Notes: generated from the sequence alone by a model not told the origin. DNA of 64,000 bases from QWQI01 sp964608915 (GCA_964608915.1 CAZSQA010000005.1:124001-188000); one strand, 5' to 3'; positions 28,101-36,699 are shown, numbered from the stretch's first letter. Numbers and translations are program-made.

Positions 28101-28690
28101 CGCTCGCCGACAAATCCGGCCGACTCGTGCGCCTCGTGGTCGAAAAGGACCCGCCCCGGCTCAGGCAAGGCGCACGCGTGGCTCTCGAGGGCGCGTTTTC
28201 CGGCACGATCGTCTCGACCGGCCGAACGCTGCTGGCCTTGAAGTCGGACGGCACCGTGCTCTCTCTGGCGGCTCGTGATTTGTCGACCCAGGCCGAATGG
28301 AAATTCCCCGGAGCGGGCACGAGGATCTATGGCATCGACGGCTTCGGCGCGATGGTCTTTCATCCTTCGGGCGTGATCCGCGTGATCGACCCCGCCGGGC
28401 AGGTCGGCAGAGAAACACAGGCTCAGGGCCTTATGCCGGCCGTTTCGCCACGTCGCATCGGTGCGGAAACGGTCTGGCTAACGCAAAACGAGGGTTCCGC
28501 GCTGGCTGTCTGGTCGGATACGGCGGAAACTCCGAAGCGGACCGGGCTTGGCCAGTGGGTGCAGGGGCCGATTCTGGCGACTCAGGCCGGCTGGTTCGTC
28601 GTCGAACGCCCGGGCATGCTCAGGGCCATCCCGGCCGAACTTCGAGCCGGAACCGGGACGAAGCCGTCAGGCACGGAGCCCGGCAAATGA
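25118..28690 (+). CDS. FHA-like / transmembrane / beta-propeller protein
   Basis: 1190 residues. Residues 1-95 match the FHA fold (LLIGSDAVCDVHLKDPEVQP, then His45 and Asn69-Gly70), but two residues that usually contact phosphothreonine are changed: Ser28 in place of Arg and Gln42 in place of Ser. A Pro/Ala-rich linker (98-210) leads to one transmembrane helix (212-234, PLVLLLTGTLVVLGLTAFGL). The outer part has a helical region (240-460) and a long PQQ/WD-like beta-propeller (about 480-1180) with repeats such as ALTVGLDSRDGSVIWQRP and LVKLALADGKLIWRQ. The FHA end should be cytoplasmic and the propeller extracytoplasmic. Its stop overlaps the next gene as ATGA. Confidence 0.8.
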   Translation: MARLELHGPKGRTERFDLPETGSLLIGSDAVCDVHLKDPEVQPIHARLKVQVGACQVEATPEGKSFLHNGKRTAKCAMLPGDELGVGGYRIYLFESQPAQPVAPPPVTPKPAAPAPVFEPPAKPVEKSPRPRAQVPEEPMELGWDDVADDSAEIAPPPAKAAKSAKETSRGLGRDWSDNESKPVEREATAIAGRGVTVFAEEEEETRKLSKTPLVLLLTGTLVVLGLTAFGLWWIIERTRANRAYEAAIANYDAGEFATSGQRFRDFLRMRPNEARSSTARVLESLSRLRETSGGAAPQLAAALTMAGKELPALSKEPAWTDRGMEAAEIVAGLARDLATRAQQTGSTETIQSARAAYKLHEELAGEAAPKQRERLKVDNVMAAAEAAVAKGEAKAKALAEIDAALGKRQAAVAFRLRDALVNRYPEMGADAAVTKRLDQSNQQVQENVKPLGLKRDALTDDDPESLGPPITVFARSRAAEADGSPEPAEINVVTGGALTVGLDSRDGSVIWQRPAGSGTAFKPLTIVDDSPPAVLAFDDRSKSLVKLALADGKLIWRQTLGDAPRQPPLVLGNRLILALPSLGHLLWIDLATGRIDDGLDLKWPLSGSITTASNDKSLYIPADESVVFVVSTEDRTCQRSIYMGHAPGSMRVAPAKSGRFVFFAENHEVRTGSLRTLLTDDRGQAPQRLQQESLEGWVWFTPAQQGTLLWAAHDRGGFAVFGIGEATQARPLAPVAKSPALNAPARPTVAIAVGQREALIVDRTAKHYRLEAQTGRMDILRSWPLPEGVPVAAITRIDDYRFVIHLATDKDLGRVAVAIDLRQEKPLWTTSWGIPLEPSEGESGGASLLWTDGRGETIEVKPESPGKPVAVDWIRKPRETEESAVGGDASGEETKWTWYGSGTGRIGISTKDSKRIRLHSGKDGKESELTLPLGTRIAPVRIGEVLVVAGENGEISLVSIADGGAIGQPFVPDFEKSSPWNWTAMVALDEGSVALADKSGRLVRLVVEKDPPRLRQGARVALEGAFSGTIVSTGRTLLALKSDGTVLSLAARDLSTQAEWKFPGAGTRIYGIDGFGAMVFHPSGVIRVIDPAGQVGRETQAQGLMPAVSPRRIGAETVWLTQNEGSALAVWSDTAETPKRTGLGQWVQGPILATQAGWFVVERPGMLRAIPAELRAGTGTKPSGTEPGK

Positions 28691-31101
28691 CATTCACCGC
28701 CAAGGCCCCACATCACCGTATTTTCTGGGCCCTGACTTCGACGGCCCTTTGCTCGTTCGTGCTGACAGCGCCCAGCGGGTTCGGTCAATCCGGCCCGAAG
28801 CCGTCCGCGCCAGCTTCCGCCCCGAAACCCGACGAACCCCTGCTGACCCGCGCCCCGTTCGATCGGCTGGTACTGAAGGACTCGGCCGTCGTACCCGTGG
28901 AGCCGCTCGCCCCCAGGCCTTTGCCCACGCCCAAGAAGTATGCCCGCCGGCCGCCCAGCCGCAAGAGATCGGCGGAACTCGAGGCCCGCGAAAAGGAAAT
29001 CGAAAAGGACCCTTCCATCCGCCTTTTCGTCATGCCGCTGGAAGGTGATGGCCTGGAATATGCCGTCTATCGTGAAGATATCGTCGATGTCGTCTACTTC
29101 GAGGATATGCTTCTCCAGGAAGCCGATCGGCTCATCGCCGCCGGCGATTACGCCAAGGCGTTCGAATATATCCTGTTTGTGCAGACCCGCGACGCCAAAT
29201 GGCGCGGGCTTGTGGACACGCACCGCAGGCTGCTCGTCGCCGAAGCCCGGCAGCGGTTCGACCAGGGCGACCTCATGGCCGGCCTGCAATTCGTCAATGA
29301 AGCCCTGGCCCGTAACCCGAAAGACGATCAGGCGCGAGCCCTTGCCATCGAAGGTCTGGGCAAGCTGGGCGAAATCGACTTGGCGGCAGGCCGCTACGAG
29401 CGAGCCCGGGAAAGCCAGGCCCGGATGCGTGCGATCGACGCCAGCGCACCTGCGGCGAAGAGCCTCGCCGATAAGCTGCGTGAAGTGGCTCGAACGATCA
29501 TGAGCCAGGCCCCGCAGGATCGTCCCGAGCGCCTTGACCGCCTCAATGAAGCCTACCGCGCCTGGCCGGAAACCGAGGGTCTCGCCGCGGCGCGAGCTGA
29601 AGCGATGGCTCGCTGGCCGACAGTGAATGTGGCCGTGCAGGAGGCGATCTCGGCCACGCCTCGTCCCTGGGGAGCATCACCGGCTCAGGCTCGGGCTGCG
29701 GAATTGACGTTCCGGCCCCTTCTCGAAGATCTCCGCGAGCCTTCCTACAAAGGCGAGCCGCCCGGGCAGATGGCTGCCCGTTACGAACTGGTCGACCTGA
29801 CCACCGGAGAATTGACACTCAAGCCCGATGCGCGCTGGTCCGACGGACGAAACGTGAACGCCCGTGATCTCGTCGCTACTTTGACCTCCTGGGCCCAGCC
29901 CGCCAGCCCGGCCTATCACGGCACCTGGGCAGGTCTCGTCGAATCCGTCACGGCCGTCGACGACCGCAAGATCCGGGTCAAATTCTCGCGCCCCGTGCTT
30001 CAGCCCGATTTCTGGTTCCTGCGAGCCGCCATGCCCGCGGAAACGGCATTCGCTGACTCGGTGACTCCGGAACGCTGGATCGGTTCCGGCGATTTCCGCT
30101 GGCTTGGCAACCGGGTGGAATCGCAAGCGGCGGAAAGCACGTTCGAACGCCAGCCTGGCCTGGAATCTGGCCCTTTTCGCGTGCGTGAACTGGTCTTCGA
30201 TGACGACCGCGACGCCTGGCAGGCTTTGCTGGACGCCCGTGTGGACCTGGTCGAACATGTGCCCTCAGACCTTTCGCTGGATCGGGTGCCGCCGATGGTG
30301 GCCGTCTCGACGACCCCCACACCGGATGTCCATTCGATCGCCATCGATGGCCGTGTCCCCCTGCTTGCGAACCGGTCGTTCCGCCGCGGTCTGGCCTATG
30401 CCCTGAACCGGCAGGAGCTTTTCGAGGAGCAGTTTCTCGGCCGCGCCCCCCGGCCCGACGAATTCCTGGCCGATGGCACATTCGCCAAAGGAACCGCCTG
30501 GGACGATTCGGAAGTGCGGCCCGTACCGTACGACGCTGCCATGGCCAGGCTACTTTTCGCATCCGCGAAGCGTGAGCTGAAGATCACGAAAATTTCCCTG
30601 ACGCTCGATTACCCCGCCCGGCCCGAAATCGCCCGTGTCGCCGCCAAAATCGCCGATTCGCTCACCGGATTCGGGGTCGAAATCAAACTCAAGCGGTGGC
30701 AAACCGGTGAACTCGAAGAATCGCTCCGGTCCGGCAAGCCCTTCGAACTCGCCTGGCGATCCGTGTCGCCGACGATGGATCACTTCCTGATCGGTGGCCT
30801 CATCGCCCCGGCCATTTACGCCCCGCCGCAGTCCGGCGGCCTGGCGGCGCTCGCCAGCCCCGTGATTCTGTCCCAGGTTCTCAGCCTCGAACGGGGCTTC
30901 GTCGAAACCGAAGTGCGGGCCCAGGCACGATTCATCGACCGGCTCGTCCGTCAGGAAATGCCCCTGATTCCTCTCTGGCAGGTTCCCCATCGATACGCCT
31001 GGCGGAAGGATCTGACCGGCGTCCGGCCCAATTCGGACCGCCTCTATCGCAATGTCCGGGAGTGGACGGTCCGCCCCGCTGCCGAGGCCAAAACGCCATG
31101 A
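28687..31101 (+). CDS. Secreted TPR protein fused to a family-5 solute-binding domain
   Basis: 804 residues. Signal peptide in the first ~34 residues (IFWALTSTALCSFVLTAPSG). A Pro-rich linker is followed by TPR-like helices (about 130-270: LIAAGDYAKAFEYILFVQTR, LMAGLQFVNEALARNPKDDQ). Residues ~330-790 look like an SBP_bac_5 peptide/nickel-binding fold: LKPDARWSDGRNVNARDLVA, RGLAYALNRQELFEEQFLG, LPLIPLWQ-type ending. No permease or ATPase genes are present, so it is probably not a normal ABC importer component. Coupled by ATGA overlaps on both sides. Confidence 0.8.
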   Translation: MTFTAKAPHHRIFWALTSTALCSFVLTAPSGFGQSGPKPSAPASAPKPDEPLLTRAPFDRLVLKDSAVVPVEPLAPRPLPTPKKYARRPPSRKRSAELEAREKEIEKDPSIRLFVMPLEGDGLEYAVYREDIVDVVYFEDMLLQEADRLIAAGDYAKAFEYILFVQTRDAKWRGLVDTHRRLLVAEARQRFDQGDLMAGLQFVNEALARNPKDDQARALAIEGLGKLGEIDLAAGRYERARESQARMRAIDASAPAAKSLADKLREVARTIMSQAPQDRPERLDRLNEAYRAWPETEGLAAARAEAMARWPTVNVAVQEAISATPRPWGASPAQARAAELTFRPLLEDLREPSYKGEPPGQMAARYELVDLTTGELTLKPDARWSDGRNVNARDLVATLTSWAQPASPAYHGTWAGLVESVTAVDDRKIRVKFSRPVLQPDFWFLRAAMPAETAFADSVTPERWIGSGDFRWLGNRVESQAAESTFERQPGLESGPFRVRELVFDDDRDAWQALLDARVDLVEHVPSDLSLDRVPPMVAVSTTPTPDVHSIAIDGRVPLLANRSFRRGLAYALNRQELFEEQFLGRAPRPDEFLADGTFAKGTAWDDSEVRPVPYDAAMARLLFASAKRELKITKISLTLDYPARPEIARVAAKIADSLTGFGVEIKLKRWQTGELEESLRSGKPFELAWRSVSPTMDHFLIGGLIAPAIYAPPQSGGLAALASPVILSQVLSLERGFVETEVRAQARFIDRLVRQEMPLIPLWQVPHRYAWRKDLTGVRPNSDRLYRNVREWTVRPAAEAKTP

Positions 31102-32669
31102 TTCGCATCAGCCGATTGCCTTCGAAAAGTTTCACCCTGACGCTATTTGCCGTTCTGGCGATGCAGACGCCATTCCCGGCCGGTTTAGCTCAGGAAACGC
31201 CTGCCGAAGCCCCCGCCGCGACGGCGCCATCCGCGTCGACTCAGGAGAGCGTCACGGCCGAGAATCAGCCGTATGACATCGTGCTCCATCTGAGCGTCGA
31301 CGACCGAATCGCGCTGGACGCGGCCACCGGCGAGCGTGTCCTGGCAGACTTCGAATCACTGGCCGATCGCATCGTCGGCCGGGCCTGGAACCTCGACGCC
31401 CGCTGGGCGGAAGGCGATGTCTGGGACACGGCCTTCGACCTCTGGACCCAATGGCCCGAACCGGTAACTTACGATCGCCGCAAGCAGCAGGGGGGCGAAA
31501 AGGTCTGGCTCGTGCGGCTGCGGCCTGGTACCGACAAAGCCACGATCGAACTGGTCGGGCGGGAATTCGACCGTTCCAGCGGCATCCTCGGCCCCGTCCG
31601 CACACGACCTGTACTGATGACCGACCTCGCTCGGGGCATTTTCGAACTGAGCCGCGACATCTTTCGTGCCATCGCCGATGTCGCCGGGTACGAAGGCGGA
31701 GAGGTTCGCCTGCGTATTCGCGGGGCTTCGCTGGCAGCGGTTTCCGAAGGCAGCTTATTGGCCCAACCGGGTCAGTATTACCAGCTCGTTCGCCTGTTCT
31801 ATGACCGTACCGGCAAGTTCGTCTCCTGCACGGTCGAGCCGTGGACGTACGTGAAAACGACGAAAGTCACCGGCGACGGCGCATTCGGTGCCCTTCTGAG
31901 CAGCTTTCGTGACCCGATCGGCCGGCGCTATCGGCAGACCAACAAGCTGGTCGCCATGGCACTGACACCTTCGACCGCGCCGACGACTTTCCGGTTCGCC
32001 CAATTGCTCGCGACCACAGGCGGCACGCCGATCCGCCATCCCGTGGCCGGTCATAAGGTCGAAATTCACGAGTGGCCCACCGGCCCAGTGCGGGCGACCG
32101 CTCTGACAGACCGTGAAGGCACGCTCCGGTTCGAACCCCCGGAAGGGCTCGACTTCTTCGGCGTCCGGCTCGTCGGCGGGTCGCTCGAACCGTTACTGGA
32201 CGTCCCCGTCCTGGCCGGTGACCAGGTGCCCGCGATCCTGGCCGACGCCAAGCCGGCTGCCGTCGAATTTCAGCAGCGGCTGATCGCCTACCGCGACGAA
32301 ATCCTTGACGCCCTGGCTCGCCGGTTCGTCATCGAAGCTCGCCTGGGTGATCGAACGAAGGCCTCAGACTGGGCACGTGTGACCGAACTCGTCCGGGAAT
32401 GGCGAAGTACGCCCGTCCCGACCGGTTTCACCAGCACTCTGGCCCAATGGAAGATGGTCGCCCAGCGGCGGCAGCTCCAGGAAAAGAAGGCCATTTACAC
32501 CCAGGCGAATCAGGCCCTGATGGCCGAGCTGGAGGCCCTGGCCTCGCGCTACGAAGGCCAGGAGATCGAAGTCTACGAGGAATCGCTCGAAAAACGCTCG
32601 AACCTGCCCTATCTGCAGGATCTCGAAGATCAGTCGAAAGAAAAGGCGAAGGCGAAGAGCACTCCCTGA
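31098..32669 (+). CDS. Secreted protein of unknown function, last gene of the envelope operon
   Basis: 523 residues from ATG 31098, overlapping the preceding stop by 4 bp. Signal peptide SFTLTLFAVLAMQTPFPAGL with cleavage near AQ. The mature part begins Pro/Ala-rich, then beta-rich domains (YDIVLHLSVDDRIALDAATG; GEKVWLVRLRPGTDKATIEL), a middle segment resembling a carboxypeptidase-regulatory beta-sandwich (GHKVEIHEWPTGPVRATAL), and a charged coiled-coil end (about 430-523). I cannot name a family. Its position suggests it works with the alpha-toroid, FHA/propeller and TPR/SBP proteins. Confidence 0.75.
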   Translation: MIRISRLPSKSFTLTLFAVLAMQTPFPAGLAQETPAEAPAATAPSASTQESVTAENQPYDIVLHLSVDDRIALDAATGERVLADFESLADRIVGRAWNLDARWAEGDVWDTAFDLWTQWPEPVTYDRRKQQGGEKVWLVRLRPGTDKATIELVGREFDRSSGILGPVRTRPVLMTDLARGIFELSRDIFRAIADVAGYEGGEVRLRIRGASLAAVSEGSLLAQPGQYYQLVRLFYDRTGKFVSCTVEPWTYVKTTKVTGDGAFGALLSSFRDPIGRRYRQTNKLVAMALTPSTAPTTFRFAQLLATTGGTPIRHPVAGHKVEIHEWPTGPVRATALTDREGTLRFEPPEGLDFFGVRLVGGSLEPLLDVPVLAGDQVPAILADAKPAAVEFQQRLIAYRDEILDALARRFVIEARLGDRTKASDWARVTELVREWRSTPVPTGFTSTLAQWKMVAQRRQLQEKKAIYTQANQALMAELEALASRYEGQEIEVYEESLEKRSNLPYLQDLEDQSKEKAKAKSTP

Positions 32670-32731
32670 ACGCAGGATCATAGGTTTCTGCCAGTGACAC
32701 ACTTACGTGTCGCGACACTCGCACCCAGGAT

Positions 32732-33601
32732 TCATATCCCCTGGATCGCCGCCGTCAGTCCTTTTTCGATATCTGGATATGTCGGAGCCCAGCCGAGTTC
32801 GCGCCGGGCTTTCCGATTGCTCACCCGCTTGTCGCCAACATCTTCGTCGGGCCGTGGATCGATAAATGTGGGAGCAGGCGCGTTCAGCAGCCGGGCCAGT
32901 GTTTCGTAATACTCACGCCGCATGACCGGACGGTCGTCACTGATATTGAAAATTCCGGACTTCTCCGAATTCAATGCATGCAGGCATGCCGAAGCGGCGT
33001 CATCACCATGCACGACATTGAGCCACGTGTCGGGGTGGCACGCGATTGGTTCGCCCGCCGCGATCGCCTGGCGGCGGATCACTCGTTCCGGGCCATATAG
33101 ACCGCTCAACCGCAATATCGTGGCGATGCTTCCCTGATCAGCCGCCCAAGCGTGCAGCCGCTTTTCGGCCTCGACGTGCGCCCGGCCCGATTCGGTTCGG
33201 GGTTCGCAAACGGAGTTTTCGTCGACCCATTCGCCTGATGTCTGGCCGTAAACGCTGGTCGTGCCGGTGAATACCAGGTGCTTCGGCGCGGTGTCGGAAG
33301 AAGCGATCGCCCGCATGAGCCCGCTAACGACGGCGCTATGCACCGTCACCCCGGCGGACCGGTCGAACGCCGGGCACCAGACCCAGGCATCGTATGAGGA
33401 CAAGCGAATGGATGGCGAATTGATATCGAAGCGAAGAAAGCTGCTGCCGACAGCTTCGATTTCCGTTCGGCGTTTCTCGCTGCGGCTCGTCGCGGTGACT
33501 TCATAGCCCAATTCCGTCGCGGCCTTCGTGACTCGCCGGCCCAAAAAACCGAAGCCGATGATCAGGAGGCTTCGAATCTCGGGATTTCGCTCAATCGTCA
33601 T
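32732..33601 (-). CDS. NAD(P)-dependent epimerase/dehydratase (SDR, YeeZ-like)
   Basis: 289 residues. Rossmann loop IIGFGFLGRRVTKAA (GxGxxG) at about 15-22, an SVYGQTSGEWVDE segment (usual SDR Ser/Tyr region), and a C-terminal NISDDRPVMRREYYETLARL region typical of extended atypical SDRs. Probably acts on a nucleotide sugar or related substrate in the cytoplasm. The start ATG overlaps the ruvX stop (33598-33601), placing it last in a minus-strand group with ruvX and mannose-1-phosphate guanylyltransferase. Confidence 0.85.
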   Translation of the reverse strand: MTIERNPEIRSLLIIGFGFLGRRVTKAATELGYEVTATSRSEKRRTEIEAVGSSFLRFDINSPSIRLSSYDAWVWCPAFDRSAGVTVHSAVVSGLMRAIASSDTAPKHLVFTGTTSVYGQTSGEWVDENSVCEPRTESGRAHVEAEKRLHAWAADQGSIATILRLSGLYGPERVIRRQAIAAGEPIACHPDTWLNVVHGDDAASACLHALNSEKSGIFNISDDRPVMRREYYETLARLLNAPAPTFIDPRPDEDVGDKRVSNRKARRELGWAPTYPDIEKGLTAAIQGI

Positions 33602-34113
33602 GGCCTTCGTGTTCTTTCGGTCAGTGCGAATTCAGGAGGATTTTGTCCGTAAGGCCAGACTCGGCAGGCGCCTGCGAGAATCTCCTGAAGAAATTCCCGG
33701 GCGGACATCGAATCGATCATGGCCTTACGGCGCGCGGCCTTCCGGCCGGTTTCGCGGAGGAATTCTTCGGCCATGACGGTACTGTACCGTTCGTCGGCGA
33801 AAAAGACCGGTAATTGCAGCGGTACGCACACGGCTGCGACCCAGGTGAGAATCGCCGGACCGTTTTGACCGGAATCACCCGAAACGTGCATCGGCCAGCC
33901 GACGACGATCGACCGTACGCCGTTTTCGGCGGCGACGCGTCTCAAGGCGAAAAGCTCAGTCTGATCGGAGCTGCGCTGGAGCTGTTTGAGCGGAAAGCCC
34001 ATGGAATGGCCGGAATCGCTGACGGCGAGGCCGACCCGTTTCCGGCCCCAATCGATGGCCAGAATGACCCCGTCGGGCAGGGGACTGGCCGGTCGATCGG
34101 CGGGCGAAGTCAC
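33598..34113 (-). CDS. ruvX: Holliday junction resolvase-like protein (YqgF/RuvX)
   Basis: 171 residues, GTG start at 34113. The RNase H-like fold begins ILAIDWGRKRVGLAVSDSG (Asp first catalytic acidic residue), then RSIVVGWPMHVSGDSG and FFADERYSTVMAEEFL (Glu), and IDSMSAREFLQEIL (last Asp). The family processes pre-16S rRNA 5' ends and was earlier linked to recombination. The length is slightly above average. It overlaps both neighbours by 4 bp (GTGA upstream, ATGA downstream). Confidence 0.9.
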   Translation of the reverse strand: MTSPADRPASPLPDGVILAIDWGRKRVGLAVSDSGHSMGFPLKQLQRSSDQTELFALRRVAAENGVRSIVVGWPMHVSGDSGQNGPAILTWVAAVCVPLQLPVFFADERYSTVMAEEFLRETGRKAARRKAMIDSMSAREFLQEILAGACRVWPYGQNPPEFALTERTRRP

Positions 34114-35189
34114 AGAAAATCTCCATGCCCCGTAGTGCCCAGCGATTCGACGAGGGCCTTGAGCGCGTCGAGCTTGTCCTTCTTCGCCACGAGCGTCACG
34201 CCGCCTGAAACGACCACGACGACCCCTTCCAGCCCTAGCGCCGCTATCAACTTGCCGTCTTCGTTGACAATGATCGAATCGTCACAATCGGCGAGCTTTA
34301 CGGCACCCTGAACGACATTGCCTCTTTCGTCGCCGGGTTCCAGGTCGGCCAGAGCACGCCAGTCGCCGACGTCGTTCCAGTCGAAGAGCACTTCGAGCAT
34401 CCGCACATGGGCCGATTTTTCCATGACGGCCTTGTCGATCGGCACCTTCTCCAGCGTCGGAAAGACGGTCTTGAGGACTTCGTCATAGCGGGGCGTGCCC
34501 ATGGCTTCGCGAATCGGCTGCATCGCTTCGAACAGGCCGGGGCGGTGCCGTGCCAGTTCGGCCAGAATCGTCGACGCTTTCCAGACGAAGATTCCCGAAT
34601 TCCAGGAAAATCGGCCCGTCGCCAGAAATTGCTCGGCCGTTTCGCGATTCGGCTTTTCACGGAACTGAGCGACGCGATACACCGGCACTTCGCCGTGGCG
34701 GTCCAGCTCTTCGGCATGTTCGATGTAGCCATATCCGGTCTCAGGGCGAGTCGGCCGGATGCCGAACGTCACGAGCGACTGGGGCTCCTTATCGATGACT
34801 TTCAGGGCGGCTTCGATCGTGCGGACGAAGGCCGATTCAGGCCGAATGACGTGGTCGGCCGGCATCACGACCATGACGCCCTCAGGGTCGTCGTGGGCGA
34901 CGCACATCGCGGCCAGGGCCACACATGCGGCCGTATCGCGCGGGGCGGGTTCGGCGATCAGATTCCCGGCCGGGATTTCCGGAAGTTGAGCCGCGATAGC
35001 GGCCACCTGATCCGCGCCGGTGACGATGCGCACGCAATCTGCCGATGCCAGCGGCCCGATCCGGTCAAAAGTCTGCTGAATGAGGCTTCGCTCGCCGGTG
35101 AGCGTCAAAAGCTGTTTGGGCCTGTGCCTGCGGCTTTTGGGCCAGAACCGGGTGCCGCTGCCGCCGGCCATGATGATCGCGTGGAGCAT
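34110..35189 (-). CDS. Mannose-1-phosphate guanylyltransferase
   Basis: 359 residues. N-terminal nucleotidyltransferase signature IIMAGGSGTRFWPKSRRHRP followed by KQLL, plus VVMPADHVI and ETGYGYIEHAEE, and FDWNDVGDWRAL near the C-terminus, all typical of GDP-mannose pyrophosphorylase. It makes GDP-mannose for surface glycans. It lacks the C-terminal isomerase/cupin domain of bifunctional ManC/AlgA. It sits next to a UDP-sugar pyrophosphorylase, so this minus-strand block supplies activated sugars. Its stop overlaps the ruvX start. Confidence 0.92.
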   Translation of the reverse strand: MLHAIIMAGGSGTRFWPKSRRHRPKQLLTLTGERSLIQQTFDRIGPLASADCVRIVTGADQVAAIAAQLPEIPAGNLIAEPAPRDTAACVALAAMCVAHDDPEGVMVVMPADHVIRPESAFVRTIEAALKVIDKEPQSLVTFGIRPTRPETGYGYIEHAEELDRHGEVPVYRVAQFREKPNRETAEQFLATGRFSWNSGIFVWKASTILAELARHRPGLFEAMQPIREAMGTPRYDEVLKTVFPTLEKVPIDKAVMEKSAHVRMLEVLFDWNDVGDWRALADLEPGDERGNVVQGAVKLADCDDSIIVNEDGKLIAALGLEGVVVVVSGGVTLVAKKDKLDALKALVESLGTTGHGDFL

Positions 35190-35244
35190 TTCGTTGTCGT
35201 TCCTTGATTGATTCGCCAGGCGGAAATTCGATGCGGTCAGGATT

Positions 35245-36699
35245 TCATTTCGCGAAAGGGCGATCGTCCTCGAACAGGCTCAGGGGGCGATCGACCGTTT
35301 TCGCCGGGCCGATGCGTGCGAGGATGGCATCGGCATCGTCTTCGAGACAGGGGTCGAGTTCCAGGGCGAAACGGGGCCGGCCCGAGACGTCACGCGGGAT
35401 GTCGATCCCCAATTTTGTCAGTACGGCTACGGCCACGTCCGTCAGGGCCGCTCGCACGGTTTCCGGCGAGTCGGGCCCGGTGGCGTTCTTGAGCGGTTCG
35501 AATTCGGAGCGGCGATCCGTTTCGACGATGACCGACCGTTCGGCCATGGGCAGGGTGTCGAAAATGAAAGCTTCGAATTTGACGGCGTTGGGTTCGACGG
35601 GTTCGACTTTCCGGCCGGTTTCGAAATCCCAATAAGGCACCTTCTTGAGCGCCTTATGGAAGGGCAGGCGCGTCGAACCCGTGGCGAGCTCCTGGAGGAA
35701 GTCCGTGCGGAAGACGTGAACGGCGATCGAACCGGCCCGATAAGCGAGGCGGCCATGAGAATCGCGCTCTTCGGCCAGTTCCCGCGGCAAATCGGAATAT
35801 TCGATGACACCCTTGTGCCCGTCGGGCAGAATGCAAACCACGCCGACCTTTTCGCCCGGCTCGGTTTTCGAAACCACTTTGAAACTGACCTGCGACTGGG
35901 CCTTTTCATGAAGACCCAGAAACCACGGATCAGCGATTTTCACCATCGGGTTGTCGACCTGGTAATAGAAAAGCGTGTCGGCTTTCAGCGATTCGAGCCA
36001 TTCCAGCGCGGTGCGGTCGTCGGCCGAATCACGCCGGGCCAGGGCATAGAGACACCCGCCGTGGCCATCGGGCGAAAGGGCCAGCCGGCCGGGTTCGGAA
36101 AAGAGCGGGTCGCCCGTGAGACGGTCGACGGCCGGCAACTGCCCCTGGGCGAAGAATCGGACCTTCTGCGGGTCGAGCCCGAAATAGCGGTTTTCGTGAA
36201 AATGGGCCCGCGTGGCGGCATCGTTTTCCGGGCTCGTCATCACGAGCAGCGGCAACTGCCGGCCGAACTTTCGCCCCAGAGCCAGAACCTTGCGTGAGTG
36301 GAACCGGAAGAGGCTGGAACCGCTCACCGGGCCGATCGGATAGGTTCCCTTCGGTCCATCGTAGCCCAGCCTCGAGCCCTGGCCGCCCGCGACGATCAGC
36401 ACGCCGACCCGCCCGGCGCGGAGCATCTCTTCGCCGACGGCGATCGCGGTGCCGGCTTCTTCGATCCGCTCCGGTGTCGTGGGGATCGGCACGAACTCAG
36501 CCGGTTCGACGGAGGCCGTATCGATCGGCAGTTCGCCGGAGTCGACGTCGTTGATGACGTACTTTTCGACGAGCCCGCGGATCAGGGGCCAGTCCACTCC
36601 GGCGACCTGGCGGTTGAATTCCTCGCGCCGTTCCGGCGAAAGCGTCTCGAGGGCGCGAACGTATTTGTCAAGCCAGGGCGGAAGGATGTTTTTCGACAT
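35245..36699 (-). CDS. UDP-N-acetylhexosamine pyrophosphorylase-like (UDPGP type 1 family)
   Basis: 484 residues. The nucleotide-binding motif VLIVAGGQGSRLGYDGPKGT and the eukaryote-like UAP layout (LLVMTSPENDAATRAHF, HGGCLYALARRD, FYYQVDNPMVKIADPWFLG) are clear. Likely forms UDP-GlcNAc/UDP-GalNAc or UDP-glucose from the sugar-1-phosphate. This is the UAP1/UGP type, distinct from bacterial GlmU. The start overlaps the end of the MBL hydrolase gene by 32 bp (36668-36699). Confidence 0.88.
   Translation of the reverse strand: MSKNILPPWLDKYVRALETLSPERREEFNRQVAGVDWPLIRGLVEKYVINDVDSGELPIDTASVEPAEFVPIPTTPERIEEAGTAIAVGEEMLRAGRVGVLIVAGGQGSRLGYDGPKGTYPIGPVSGSSLFRFHSRKVLALGRKFGRQLPLLVMTSPENDAATRAHFHENRYFGLDPQKVRFFAQGQLPAVDRLTGDPLFSEPGRLALSPDGHGGCLYALARRDSADDRTALEWLESLKADTLFYYQVDNPMVKIADPWFLGLHEKAQSQVSFKVVSKTEPGEKVGVVCILPDGHKGVIEYSDLPRELAEERDSHGRLAYRAGSIAVHVFRTDFLQELATGSTRLPFHKALKKVPYWDFETGRKVEPVEPNAVKFEAFIFDTLPMAERSVIVETDRRSEFEPLKNATGPDSPETVRAALTDVAVAVLTKLGIDIPRDVSGRPRFALELDPCLEDDADAILARIGPAKTVDRPLSLFEDDRPFAK

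Noticed and set aside
25622..28363. 913-codon minus-strand frame
   Set aside because: Shadow of the FHA/propeller gene, whose codon bias, signals and overlaps on the plus strand are clear.
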